Notes under the pieces: model-generated
Told to the model about the DNA's origin: nothing
Database searches by the model: none
The model's input: only the letters and a program-made list of their open reading frames with translations
Program-made: the position numbers and the translations under genes
Source of the DNA: a virus
DNA: 56,553 nt
Direction: 5' to 3' (one strand)
Virus record (IMG/VR): IMGVR_UViG_3300047472_000137
Coordinates: 1 to 56,553 of that record
In this document: piece after piece, positions 1 through 6,445 of the stretch
How the letters are laid out: each line of letters begins with the position of its first letter
Position numbering within the stretch: the stretch's first letter is position 1

Positions 1-127
1 TAGCCGTTAGCCATTACCCCTACGTCCTGACACAGGTCTGCGTACGCAGCCATGCGCGAGCACACGTCTCCCCCGCCGGCAGCAGCTCGGGCACGCGAAC
101 GAACGTCCTCGACCACCAGGGGCCACA
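1..127. repeat. Terminal direct repeat, left copy
   Basis: These 127 bases are identical to the last 127 bases of the window (56427-56553). The repeat lies inside a minus-strand gene that is only complete when the two ends are joined. The length matches a widely used maximum k-mer of short-read assemblers, so the likeliest reading is an overlap from a circular assembly graph. A real terminal repeat cannot be excluded from sequence alone. Confidence 0.95.
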
Positions 128-143
128 CCCCCACGCGGCTCAC
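1..143 (-). CDS. Small hypothetical protein, N-terminal part (gene crosses the contig junction)
   Basis: Joining position 1 to 56426 gives one 75-residue protein that starts at GTG 143 and ends at 56342. The GTG overlaps the stop codon of the preceding gene (140-364) in a GTGA arrangement, which supports this start and translational coupling. The protein is basic and rich in Ala and Arg, with two or three Cys residues in its middle (DVCSRM, DLCQD, YACPK). I do not recognise a family. The matching 3' part is the entry at 56342-56553. Confidence 0.7.
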   Translation of the reverse strand, partial: MSRVGVWPLVVEDVRSRARAAAGGGDVCSRMAAYADLCQDVGVMANG

Positions 144-364
144 GCTGCCTCGATGTGACGGGACTGCCGAGCGGCGCTCGGGGGAACGAGCCACAGCCCG
201 CTAGACAGAGGGACAGGCCCGTAACCCGCCCTCCACACGACCCAATACACCCAACGTCGGCACGGCCAGATTCCCCGCTTCTCGACGCTCACGACCTTGC
301 CCGCGTTGCCTGCCTCGCGGAAGTGCGAGACCCAGTCACCCGGTATGAATTCAGGCTGTCTCAT
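140..364 (-). CDS. Small hypothetical protein, SH3/KOW-like
   Basis: A 74-residue protein beginning MRQPEFIPGDWV. The ATG at 364 follows a strong GGGGGA ribosome site; a longer reading frame upstream lacks such a site. The start PGDWVSHFREAGNAGKVVSV resembles small barrel proteins with a KOW- or SH3-like opening, and a similar opening (VVPGDRVELF) is found in the gene at 55759-56004 of the same arm. Function unknown. It is coupled to the next gene by a 4-base overlap. Confidence 0.65.
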   Translation of the reverse strand: MRQPEFIPGDWVSHFREAGNAGKVVSVEKRGIWPCRRWVYWVVWRAGYGPVPLSSGLWLVPPSAARQSRHIEAA

Positions 365-375
365 GTCATCCCCCT

Positions 376-714
376 TTAAGCGAACTTCTCGGTACGCCAG
401 TCCCAACCCCACGTAGTGGAGAAGTGGGCAGCGCATGAAATCGGGTCAACGACCCACCCCGAACCAACCATCCGGTGAGGGTTAAGGCACTTCCACACCA
501 TGTGATCGAGGGTCCTACCGGTCAGCGTCTCGCCCGGAATGGGCTCCGCCGTCTCCGCGTCCCACGCGCCGTACTCCTCGGTCAGATCCTCGCTCTTGAG
601 GACGACCCGGAACCCGCTCTCACTCGCGCACCAATAGACGTAAACGCGCAAGTCGAGCGGTTCCCTGATAACGCCCACCGCAACATGCGTCGCGATGTCT
701 TCTGCTACAGGCAT
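376..714 (-). CDS. Hypothetical protein (112 aa)
   Basis: Starts MPVAEDIATHVAVGVI with an AGGGAGG-type ribosome site just before the ATG at 714. It has many Trp residues (VYVYWC, MVWKC, GWDWRTEKF). No family is recognised. Its start lies about 25 bases downstream of a conserved hairpin at 740-774, which supports this start as the head of a unit. Confidence 0.6.
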   Translation of the reverse strand: MPVAEDIATHVAVGVIREPLDLRVYVYWCASESGFRVVLKSEDLTEEYGAWDAETAEPIPGETLTGRTLDHMVWKCLNPHRMVGSGWVVDPISCAAHFSTTWGWDWRTEKFA

Positions 715-739
715 TGCGCCTCCCTAATCGACCGAGCAA

Positions 740-774
740 GGGGCGCGGGAAGGTATCCCGTCTCACCGCACCCC
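740..774 (-). promoter_or_regulatory. GGGATAC-loop hairpin, copy A
   Basis: On the minus strand an 8-bp stem (GGGGTGCG with CGCGCCCC, one G-U pair) encloses a loop containing GGGATACCT. It sits upstream of the gene starting at 714. It belongs to a family of at least seven such elements in the leftward arm; see the findings. Confidence 0.7.
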
Positions 775-786
775 AAACTCAGCCGA

Positions 787-1095
787 CTACTGGCGGGCGT
801 TGTTCAGTGCCTCCACCGCTTTGTCCTGAACATCCTTGGGCAGGCAGCCCGCGTGACGCCGTGCGCGCCGCATGTGGCTGTAGAACATGACGCCTTCCCA
901 GTCCCCGTCTTGCTGGCACCCCAAGAGGCAACGCACCTTCCAATGCGTGTCACTTCCGGGGTAGGGGGCGAGAGGCTGCCAGCCCAGCTCACGAATGCGA
1001 GCGAGGGCCTTTTCAGCGCTCGCAATGTTGCGCTTGCTCATCCCCGTCTTCAATACGGGGTCGAGGTCCGGGAGTTCCGGGGTTTCCTCAGTCAT
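787..1095 (-). CDS. Hypothetical protein (102 aa)
   Basis: Starts MTEETPELPDLDPVLK at ATG 1095, which has a GAAAGG ribosome site about nine bases upstream. The N terminus is acidic. The middle part (WQPLAPYPGSDTHWKVRC, LLGCQQDGDWEGVMFYSHMRR, HAGC) carries three Cys and two His residues that could bind zinc, as in small phage proteins with a treble-clef or zinc-ribbon fold. That is inference; the family is not recognised. Confidence 0.65.
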   Translation of the reverse strand: MTEETPELPDLDPVLKTGMSKRNIASAEKALARIRELGWQPLAPYPGSDTHWKVRCLLGCQQDGDWEGVMFYSHMRRARRHAGCLPKDVQDKAVEALNNARQ

Positions 1096-1111
1096 TGCGT
1101 GTGGCCTTTCG

Positions 1112-1258
1112 TTAGATGTCGTCTGCGTGGCGCCGTGCGTGAATGAGGTCAACGCCCCCGTCTGGACAGTTGAGGCAGGGTATGACGTTCTCCCGCCTCC
1201 ACTGCTCTACGGTGACCAGGACCAATCCGCCGCACCCTCCACAGCTCATATGCAACAT
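1112..1258 (-). CDS. 48-residue zinc-ribbon protein
   Basis: A short gene, MLHMSCGGCGG to DDI, that fills the gap between its neighbours. It has two Cys pairs, CGGC near residue 6 and CLNC near residue 28, about 20 residues apart, as in zinc ribbons. An AAAGGA ribosome site lies six bases before ATG 1258. Hairpin copy B (1287-1319) lies about 30 bases upstream, at the same distance as other hairpins from their genes. This strongly supports a real gene. Role unknown; a nucleic-acid-binding or regulatory protein is likely. Confidence 0.7.
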   Translation of the reverse strand: MLHMSCGGCGGLVLVTVEQWRRENVIPCLNCPDGGVDLIHARRHADDI

Positions 1259-1286
1259 GCGCATTCCTTTCTAGGGACAGAGCAAA

Positions 1287-1319
1287 GGGCGCGAGGACGT
1301 ATCCCATTTCCGCGCGCCC
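1287..1319 (-). promoter_or_regulatory. GGGATAC-loop hairpin, copy B
   Basis: On the minus strand GGGCGCG pairs with CGCGCCC around a loop that contains GGGATACGT. It precedes the zinc-ribbon gene starting at 1258. Confidence 0.75.
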
Positions 1320-1324
1320 CAAAC

Positions 1325-2128
1325 TCAGTGCCTAGTGTGGATCTGGCGCGTACGCGCCTTCAGCTCCTCGGCCGCCTCACGCTCTATGAGGAGGTCCAGT
1401 TCCGTAGGGAACTCCACCTCCTCCTCTGGGCCGTAGCCCATGGCCTCGCGCATGTAGACAGCCCACATCCCCTTTGCGTGGTCGTAGGCGTGCTGCCACT
1501 GCGTACGCGCGTCCCGGAACTGCGTCACATTGACGGGGTCCGGGAACCGTGCCAAGTGCCCCCACCAGTAGCGGTACTTGGCCAAGGGACGGACGGCGCG
1601 GTTAACCGCGATCCACGCGTTCCGCTCCGAGATTACGAATGCGTCCCGGACGCATTCGGCAGTAGGCGGGTTGTCCACGGTCGGGGTGATGCGATCCCCG
1701 ATGATCTGCGAATCGGGCAAGAGCCCGTGCGCCTTCCGGTACTCCCAGAGGCGCATGGTGTCCCACCCCTTCAGCACCCCGGAGTGCTCGCCACACGCGA
1801 CCATGCTGAGCCGCTTGCCCTTGTACTCCGTAGTCCGAACGACTGCCCCGGGATAAGGGCAGTGCCCCCGTTCGTCACTGCGGAACACCTCACACAGGAA
1901 CTCGCCACGAACGGCCGTCTGTGCCGCTTCACGAGTAGGCGCCTTAGCCACCCAAACGTGTTCCCCGTGCTCCCCCATTCTGGGCACCCATTCATAGGCG
2001 TACCACTCCTCATTGAGCCCTTCGTCTTCCCCCTTCGCCCGCACTACGTAGCCGCTGTACTCAACACCAGCAACACCCCCCGTGAGTCGCCACATGCCCT
2101 CATAGCCCGACTGAACCCATTCCGGCAC
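1325..2128 (-). CDS. Hypothetical protein (267 aa)
   Basis: The largest gene of the left arm. GTG 2128 follows a GGAAGG ribosome site. The N-terminal 60 residues (SGYEGMWRLTGG, YEWVPRMGEHGEHVWV) look like a small beta-rich domain. The C-terminal half is helical and charged. There are four Cys residues but no clear zinc motif. No family recognised and no operon partner gives a hint. Confidence 0.6.
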   Translation of the reverse strand: MPEWVQSGYEGMWRLTGGVAGVEYSGYVVRAKGEDEGLNEEWYAYEWVPRMGEHGEHVWVAKAPTREAAQTAVRGEFLCEVFRSDERGHCPYPGAVVRTTEYKGKRLSMVACGEHSGVLKGWDTMRLWEYRKAHGLLPDSQIIGDRITPTVDNPPTAECVRDAFVISERNAWIAVNRAVRPLAKYRYWWGHLARFPDPVNVTQFRDARTQWQHAYDHAKGMWAVYMREAMGYGPEEEVEFPTELDLLIEREAAEELKARTRQIHTRH

Positions 2129-2181
2129 TCAACTTGCCTTCCCCTAAAGCCTCTGAGCTTGTCTCTAGAGACTGGCCGAGT

Positions 2182-2231
2182 AGGGCATGGGTGATCCTGC
2201 CCGGATATCCGGGTGACGCTTCCCATGCCCT
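2182..2231. other. Intergenic cruciform / RNA hairpin
   Basis: AGGGCATGGG (2182-2191) pairs with CCCATGCCCT (2222-2231), and inside it lies the perfect palindrome CCCGGATATCCGGG (2200-2213). It separates the stop of the 2249-2428 gene from the start of the 1325-2128 gene. There is no T-run, so it may be an RNA processing or attenuation structure rather than a simple terminator. Confidence 0.55.
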
Positions 2232-2248
2232 CTACGGTCAACCGCTAG

Positions 2249-2428
2249 CTACTTGCAGATGTGGCCGAACGCGTCTTGCCCGTGGGAGCAAGCGCCGTCC
2301 ATGACACCCTCGTTGAACGCGTCCACCTTCACGCGGTCCTCGCGCGTCTGCATGTGCTGGTAGGTGAGGCCGACCGACAGTGCGGCCGTGAGTACGGCCG
2401 TGACGAGAGCGATGATGAAAGTGCGCAT
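2249..2428 (-). CDS. Small membrane or secreted protein (59 aa)
   Basis: Starts MRTFIIALVTAVLTAALSVG, a single hydrophobic N-terminal helix, followed by a short polar tail with two Cys residues (GACSHG, GHICK). It could be a membrane anchor or an exported Cys-containing peptide. The start overlaps the stop of the upstream gene (GTGATG), suggesting coupling. GTG 2431 is an alternative start. Function unknown. Confidence 0.6.
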   Translation of the reverse strand: MRTFIIALVTAVLTAALSVGLTYQHMQTREDRVKVDAFNEGVMDGACSHGQDAFGHICK

Positions 2429-2679
2429 CACGCGGCCACCTCTCCCGTGATGTAGTCCCGTTCGTGCTCCCGCTTACTGATCAGGAGCCCGTCAAAGGTC
2501 TGGTGGGGGAACGGGATGAACCCGCTCTGTCCGTCCCTTCGGACGAAGTGCAGCCCGACGAGTCCGGTAGCCAGTTGCACCACGCTGTCAGTGGCGAGAC
2601 ACCTACTCTTGCCCAGAATGAGCGTGTGCCTACGGGTGACCTTTGCGAGGATGAGCCCGCCTGTTTCCCAGTTGCGCAT
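2428..2679 (-). CDS. Hypothetical protein (83 aa)
   Basis: Starts MRNWETGGLILAKVTRRHTL at ATG 2679 after an AAGG ribosome site. It continues with a beta-rich stretch (VVQLATGLVGLHFVRRDGQS) and ends REHERDYITGEVAA. No family recognised. Hairpin copy C lies about 45 bases upstream. Confidence 0.6.
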   Translation of the reverse strand: MRNWETGGLILAKVTRRHTLILGKSRCLATDSVVQLATGLVGLHFVRRDGQSGFIPFPHQTFDGLLISKREHERDYITGEVAA

Positions 2680-2723
2680 TTGCCTTGCTCCTTCTCTCCG
2701 CTCCTGTGAGCGGGCATGAGAAA

Positions 2724-2757
2724 GGGCGCGGAGACGTATCCCTAAATCCACGCGCCC
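2724..2757 (-). promoter_or_regulatory. GGGATAC-loop hairpin, copy C
   Basis: On the minus strand GGGCGCG and CGCGCCC form the stem and the loop contains TTTAGGGATACGTCTC. The same extended loop occurs in copies D and E, although their stems differ. Confidence 0.8.
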
Positions 2758-2809
2758 AACTAACCCAAATCCGCGGTGACTCTGTGCCGGCGGGGACTAC
2801 TCCCCGTGC

Positions 2810-3187
2810 TCAGTAGCAGTACGGGAGACCCGCCCGCATCTCACACGCGTGGCAGTTGCCTCCGTCGTTGCAGCACTTGACTAGGTCCGTATTGGACCCG
2901 GCAACGTGCATGTCATAGACAGTGGTGATGTCCTCCCGGTACAGGCGCACCTGAGCGTTGCGTCTGGCCGCTTTCTCGTCGTGGGCGAGGACATCGAGGG
3001 TGTGGACAATCGCTCCCACATCGTTCCGGCACTCCACAGTCATCCGGCGACGGATGAACCAATGGCACCCGTGCTTAAGCCAGCAACCGCACGGGAGTTG
3101 GGGCAGACCCTCAGTGAGTGCGAGTGCCGCTCGCTCGCGACGCTCACGCGCTTCGTCGAGAGCGCTACGCGCTTCAGTGCTCCGCAT
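2810..3187 (-). CDS. Cys-rich hypothetical protein (125 aa)
   Basis: Starts MRSTEARSALDEARERRE at ATG 3187, a charged helix. It contains CGCWLKHGCHWF near residue 33 and a C-terminal cluster (KCCNDGGNCHACEM, PYCY). The number and spacing of Cys and His suggest one or two bound metals. Only two bases separate it from the stop of the upstream gene. Function unknown. Confidence 0.6.
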   Translation of the reverse strand: MRSTEARSALDEARERRERAALALTEGLPQLPCGCWLKHGCHWFIRRRMTVECRNDVGAIVHTLDVLAHDEKAARRNAQVRLYREDITTVYDMHVAGSNTDLVKCCNDGGNCHACEMRAGLPYCY

Positions 3188-3189
3188 GA

Positions 3190-3582
3190 CTAGCGCACCT
3201 GCCACGGGTTCATGCAGCGCGGGGAAGCGCCGTTGTACGGGCCGCACTCCTCGCAGTGCTCGCCCATGTCCAAGCGGCACCCGCACGGCGTTACCCACTT
3301 GGACAGTGACCAGCCGTTCGGCTCCGCGTTCGCGAGCGGGATGCGCCCGACAGAGGCCGCCTGCCCGTCCGTGAACACGTACGTTCCTGCGCCGTCGTGG
3401 GTTGCCGTTTCGAGTAGCCACCACCCGGCACGAGTCGGGTGCGGCTCGGCCGGTCCCTCCACAACCGCTACGGCTTCATAGTGGAATCCCGTGATGATGT
3501 CTCCCCGCTTGAGGTACTGCGGCGGGACGGACGTACCCAAGTAGCGCTGAGCCTTGCGCCCAGCTTCCTGCCACGCGTTCAT
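3190..3582 (-). CDS. Hypothetical protein with a Cys cluster (130 aa)
   Basis: Starts MNAWQEAGRKAQRYLG at ATG 3582 with an AGGGGA ribosome site. The C-terminal third holds CGCRLDMGEHCEECGP and a further Cys, a pattern like a zinc finger. The downstream gene (2810-3187) has a similar CGCW motif, so the two may be related in fold. No family recognised. Hairpin copy D lies 53 bases upstream. Confidence 0.6.
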   Translation of the reverse strand: MNAWQEAGRKAQRYLGTSVPPQYLKRGDIITGFHYEAVAVVEGPAEPHPTRAGWWLLETATHDGAGTYVFTDGQAASVGRIPLANAEPNGWSLSKWVTPCGCRLDMGEHCEECGPYNGASPRCMNPWQVR

Positions 3583-3634
3583 GTGTATTCCCCTCACTCG
3601 ACTACTCGCCCTTATGGCGCAGTAGATAGAGGAA

Positions 3635-3666
3635 GGCACGGAGACGTATCCCTAAACCTCCGTGCC
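3635..3666 (-). promoter_or_regulatory. GGGATAC-loop hairpin, copy D
   Basis: Stem GGCACGGAG with CTCCGTGCC, a different stem sequence from copies B and C, with the loop TTTAGGGATACGT retained. Confidence 0.8.
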
Positions 3667-3684
3667 CCCGTGCTACCGACTACG

Positions 3685-3948
3685 TCAGTGCAGACCCATG
3701 CAGTTCTGTTCCACGGGGCCCATTCGGACCCCACACCGCCGGAAGTGGTTAGGCAGCACTTCCCCGCTCTTCTTAAGCGCTGATATGAGGGTGTCAAGGT
3801 CCCAACCCTCGTAATGCCAGAGAGCACCCTTACAGTCCTCTCCCGTTTCGGGGAACATCGCGCCGAGAGATTCGGCCATGTGTTCCTCGCACAGGAACAA
3901 ATCAGCAGGCTCGTAAGAGAAGTAGCGCTCATGCTCACGCTTAGGCAT
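3685..3948 (-). CDS. Hypothetical protein (87 aa)
   Basis: Starts MPKREHERYFSYEPADLFLC. It contains four Cys residues (LCEEH, DCKGA, RRCGV, NCMGLH) and several His, so metal binding is possible. It follows its upstream neighbour after two bases, as in an operon. Function unknown. Confidence 0.6.
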   Translation of the reverse strand: MPKREHERYFSYEPADLFLCEEHMAESLGAMFPETGEDCKGALWHYEGWDLDTLISALKKSGEVLPNHFRRCGVRMGPVEQNCMGLH

Positions 3949-3950
3949 GC

Positions 3951-4202
3951 TTAGACCCCCTCAACGACGGAGCGGCCCGAGAGGCGCACTGCCAGTGCGT
4001 GAGCGTCGACCTTATTCAGGCCGCGCCCACCGTAGAAAGGACGCTCACCGGTCGCGTTGTACGAAACGACCATGAACAGCCCTTCGTCGTGCTGGTCAGG
4101 CTTGACGCGGTATCCCTTCGAGCCGGTGAACACCCACCGGTTGCCGATGAAGGACATTCCGTTGGTGTTGCCCGTCGGGTAGTTCGTAATTCCCTCGCTC
4201 AT
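3951..4202 (-). CDS. Hypothetical protein (83 aa)
   Basis: Starts MSEGITNYPTGNTNGMSF at ATG 4202 with a strong GGAGAGG ribosome site. The sequence is beta-rich (RWVFTGSKGYRVKPD, FMVVSYNATGERPFYGG) and ends in a short helix with LAVRLSGR. Function unknown. Hairpin copy E lies about 45 bases upstream. Confidence 0.6.
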   Translation of the reverse strand: MSEGITNYPTGNTNGMSFIGNRWVFTGSKGYRVKPDQHDEGLFMVVSYNATGERPFYGGRGLNKVDAHALAVRLSGRSVVEGV

Positions 4203-4245
4203 GTCACCTCTCCTTACTCCATTACGACTGTCGCAATGGGTGAGA

Positions 4246-4285
4246 GGGCACACAGGAGACGTATCCCTAAATCCACTGTGTGCCC
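4246..4285 (-). promoter_or_regulatory. GGGATAC-loop hairpin, copy E
   Basis: A 10-bp perfect stem, GGGCACACAG with CTGTGTGCCC, around a loop with TTTAGGGATACGTCTC. This is the longest stem in the left-arm set. Confidence 0.8.
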
Positions 4286-4345
4286 GACTCCCCTACGAAA
4301 GCGGGTTACATGATCAAAATTGGAGCTCTGGCCGGCATGGGCCTA

Positions 4346-4642
4346 CTACTGGACGGGAGTTACGCGGACGTTGAACCCGTTCACCAGCGCATAGCCCGTG
4401 CGGTAGATATCCGCAACAGGTCGAGTGCTCCACTCAGTCACGCACTCCGTGAACACGCGGACGGAGGAAACCATGTTGTTCCACCCGCGCACTGTGTAGA
4501 CGAACGGCGCGTCATCCCCTGCGCCGATAACGCTCACATCAAATGCCTCGTGAGCCCGGTACTCCCGCTCAAAGGAGAACTGAACGAGCGGGATGGACTC
4601 CCGCTTACGCTCACGGGTAGCAGGCTCGAAAACAACGCTCAT
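4346..4642 (-). CDS. Hypothetical protein (98 aa), first gene of the left arm
   Basis: Starts MSVVFEPATRERKRESIPL; an AAGGGG ribosome site lies close before the ATG. It has a beta-rich body with a single Cys (FTECVTEW). It is the first gene of the leftward arm and next to the 1.8-kb non-coding region, so its promoter should lie in 4643-4800. No family recognised. Confidence 0.55.
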   Translation of the reverse strand: MSVVFEPATRERKRESIPLVQFSFEREYRAHEAFDVSVIGAGDDAPFVYTVRGWNNMVSSVRVFTECVTEWSTRPVADIYRTGYALVNGFNVRVTPVQ

Positions 4643-5173
4643 TGCATGCCCCTTAAGGGTTGCTGTATGGCCCGTGTTGGCCCTTTGGTGTGCCTAACCG
4701 ACACTCCCCCCGACTCACTCACTCTCAGGGGTTTAAGGCGCACTCAGATGCCCGGGTGAGTATCAGTCACCGTGGACACTGGACGCCGGACACCCCATGT
4801 TGAACGCGTGAGCCGTAGGCAATCTCAGTTGTGCATTCCCGGCCTGTTTGGCTGTCCCGCCGGGCGAACGCATGCGTCTTACTGCGGTTACTGTTCAACG
4901 CGCTTCATCTACCCCTGTGTGTGGCTTACTCGCATTCACACGTTGCTCGTATCGCGCTACTCAATCCACGTTTGAAGAGTGGAGAGCCTGCTAACGACGT
5001 CCGCAACGTTGCTGGCACGCACAGAGACAGACTCGGCTTGTTTATGGCCACCGCATTCTGTCTCGCATGAACCTATTGGCTATCGGGGACGGTTAGTTCC
5101 CCGCTTAGCAGTGCACCCCGAGCCTTTCGGCCTCTAGCCCTGTCATCGCGCAGTCTCGGCCGCGCTACAGCAA

Positions 5174-5199
5174 CTTGGGATCACACCCCTATTCACTTC
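5174..5199. other. Hairpin CACACCCC / GGGGTGTG
   Basis: An 8-bp perfect inverted repeat with a 10-base spacer. No T-run follows on either strand, so it is not a classical terminator. Nearby GGGACGG/TTCCCC and GGCCCT/AGGGCC hairpins suggest that this stretch is structured if transcribed. Confidence 0.5.
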
Positions 5200-5461
5200 G
5201 GGGTGTGGGCACTGCCCTATGGAGTTCTCAAGGAAGTACGCAGACGGCCCTAGAAGGGCCCTGACGCCACTGGTTAGGAATCGGTGCGGAGCTATTGGGC
5301 TAGGCCCGCTCACGCGCTCTCAGGGCCGATTCCGGGCCCGGTGAGGGATGGACACTCACCCGTGCTTTGAGTGGTGGGGACCGTGCGCTCATTTGCTTGC
5401 CTGCCTCTCCGTTGCCCGCTGCTCGGTTGCTGCGGTGACAGGGAGGACACTTCCGGGATTC

Positions 5462-5479
5462 ATCACAGGAAGCAACTTT
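5462..5479 (+). repeat. 18-bp dispersed repeat (stoperator candidate), site 1
   Basis: ATCACAGGAAGCAACTTT; differs from the consensus ATCACAGGAGGCAACTTA at two positions. It is in plus orientation, against the direction of the leftward genes. Confidence 0.75.
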
Positions 5480-5593
5480 GAGCATGCAAGGTTGAGAGAG
5501 ACGCGCTCGCGCACGTTGGGGCCACAAAACCCCAGGTCAGAGGGGGTGCAATCCTTCGCCGGCAACTATGACATAGGGGTGCAAATAGGACTC

Positions 5594-5611
5594 ATCACAG
5601 GAGGCAACTTA
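5594..5611 (+). repeat. 18-bp dispersed repeat (stoperator candidate), site 2
   Basis: Exact consensus ATCACAGGAGGCAACTTA. It looks like a ribosome site on the plus strand (AGGAGG), but no gene follows it. Confidence 0.85.
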
Positions 5612-5775
5612 TTTGCATACCCTTTACCTTTACAAGCCGCAGAATGGGACATCTCGGGCCGGCATTTTTGCAGTGCCTTGAATATGAAAGGACCCTGCAT
5701 AAGTGATTCTGACGGGCCGTCATACGGACATTAGGGTGCAAATGTATTTACGCAACAACCCTGCATATACCTATC

Positions 5776-5979
5776 TGACACCAGGTCAGGTATGCGCTAT
5801 GCCCTTTATGGGTGCTATATGGGTGACCCACGTCACATATATGACGCAGGATCAGGTTGCGCTTAGCCCGTATCTGACACCTAGTCAGGGATTAGGCACG
5901 TAGCTGAGTGCCTGTTAGGTGGAAGTGATGCTCATCTGACATTCCATCACGTCTCCACACCCAACCTGACACCACGTCA
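5776..5979. promoter_or_regulatory. Cluster of six TGAC-N5-GTCA palindromes
   Basis: Sites at 5776-5788, 5824-5835 (4-base spacer), 5842-5854, 5875-5887, 5937-5949 and 5967-5979. Three share TGACACC followed by (A/G)GTCA or AGTCA-type arms. Clustering of dyads within about 200 bases in a non-coding AT-rich region is typical of operators for a dimeric repressor or of binding sites for a replication initiator. Confidence 0.65.
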
Positions 5980-6036
5980 CCTGACGCTCAATTACCTCGC
6001 GCTATTGATGCACCAATTACGCAATGCATCATTATC

Positions 6037-6053
6037 ATTCACAAGCGCACAAG
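6037..6053 (+). repeat. Direct repeat ATTCACAAG(C/G)GCACAAG, copy 1
   Basis: Matches 6166-6182 at 16 of 17 positions, 129 bases apart, in the same orientation, inside the AT-rich non-coding region. Could be a pair of initiator or regulator sites. Confidence 0.55.
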
Positions 6054-6165
6054 TAATTAATGTTACCGCACCACTAAGTGATGCACATATACGGGGGTAA
6101 TATAACGAAAATGCTGTCACGAGGACCGCAGGGGCGCCTTCCTTCCATCGTGTACGAGTTTCAAC

Positions 6166-6182
6166 ATTCACAAGGGCACAAG
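6166..6182 (+). repeat. Direct repeat ATTCACAAG(C/G)GCACAAG, copy 2
   Basis: Second copy of the 17-base repeat at 6037-6053. Confidence 0.55.
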
Positions 6183-6399
6183 CCCTAATCACCCGGACCT
6201 CGTTTCAGGCCCCCAAGTGGCCGGCACCAGGCACCGCGGACCCATCTGAGGCCCTCTAATGTTGCATCACATGGGTGAGGTAACAACATTATTGTTGCTT
6301 GGCTCACACTCTGGGCCTTTTGTGTCCCGATCCTGCTCAGAGGACACGTACGTAATCTATGGAGCCGGTTGGTATACCCGGCTCCGGAGACACAGAGAA

Positions 6400-6423
6400 G
6401 CCCCCTCCCGCGAAGGAGGGGGC
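6400..6423 (-). terminator. Terminator after the methyltransferase gene
   Basis: GCCCCCTCC and GGAGGGGGC form a 9-bp stem with a short CGCGAA loop, 23 bases beyond the stop of the methyltransferase. On the minus strand it is followed by TTCTCTGTGT, a weak T-rich tail. A second hairpin, GGAGCCGG/CCGGCTCC, follows at 6361-6385. Confidence 0.65.
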
Positions 6424-6445
6424 CGCTCATGAACACCTCAGGGTG

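Larger units (their letters stand above)
4643..6445. other. 1.8-kb non-coding region: candidate origin and control region
   Basis: No convincing gene is seen on either strand; the open frames present lack ribosome sites and protein-like composition. The part from about 5.55 to 6.3 kb is clearly richer in A and T than the rest of the genome. The region holds hairpins near 5085-5103 and 5174-5199, GGGTGCAAAT repeats (5577, 5734, a variant at 5544), two copies of the 18-bp dispersed repeat, six TGAC-N4/5-(G/A)TCA palindromes and a pair of ATTCACAAG direct repeats. Such density fits a replication origin, an operator region, or both. Confidence 0.6.

Noticed and set aside
5594-5611. Repeat copies as ribosome binding sites on the plus strand (AGGAGG)
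   Set aside because: No plus-strand gene starts at the proper distance for any copy except the integrase site, where it lies inside the gene.
5348-5734. 128-residue open frame in the non-coding region
   Set aside because: No ribosome site, unlikely composition, and it runs across two copies of the dispersed repeat.
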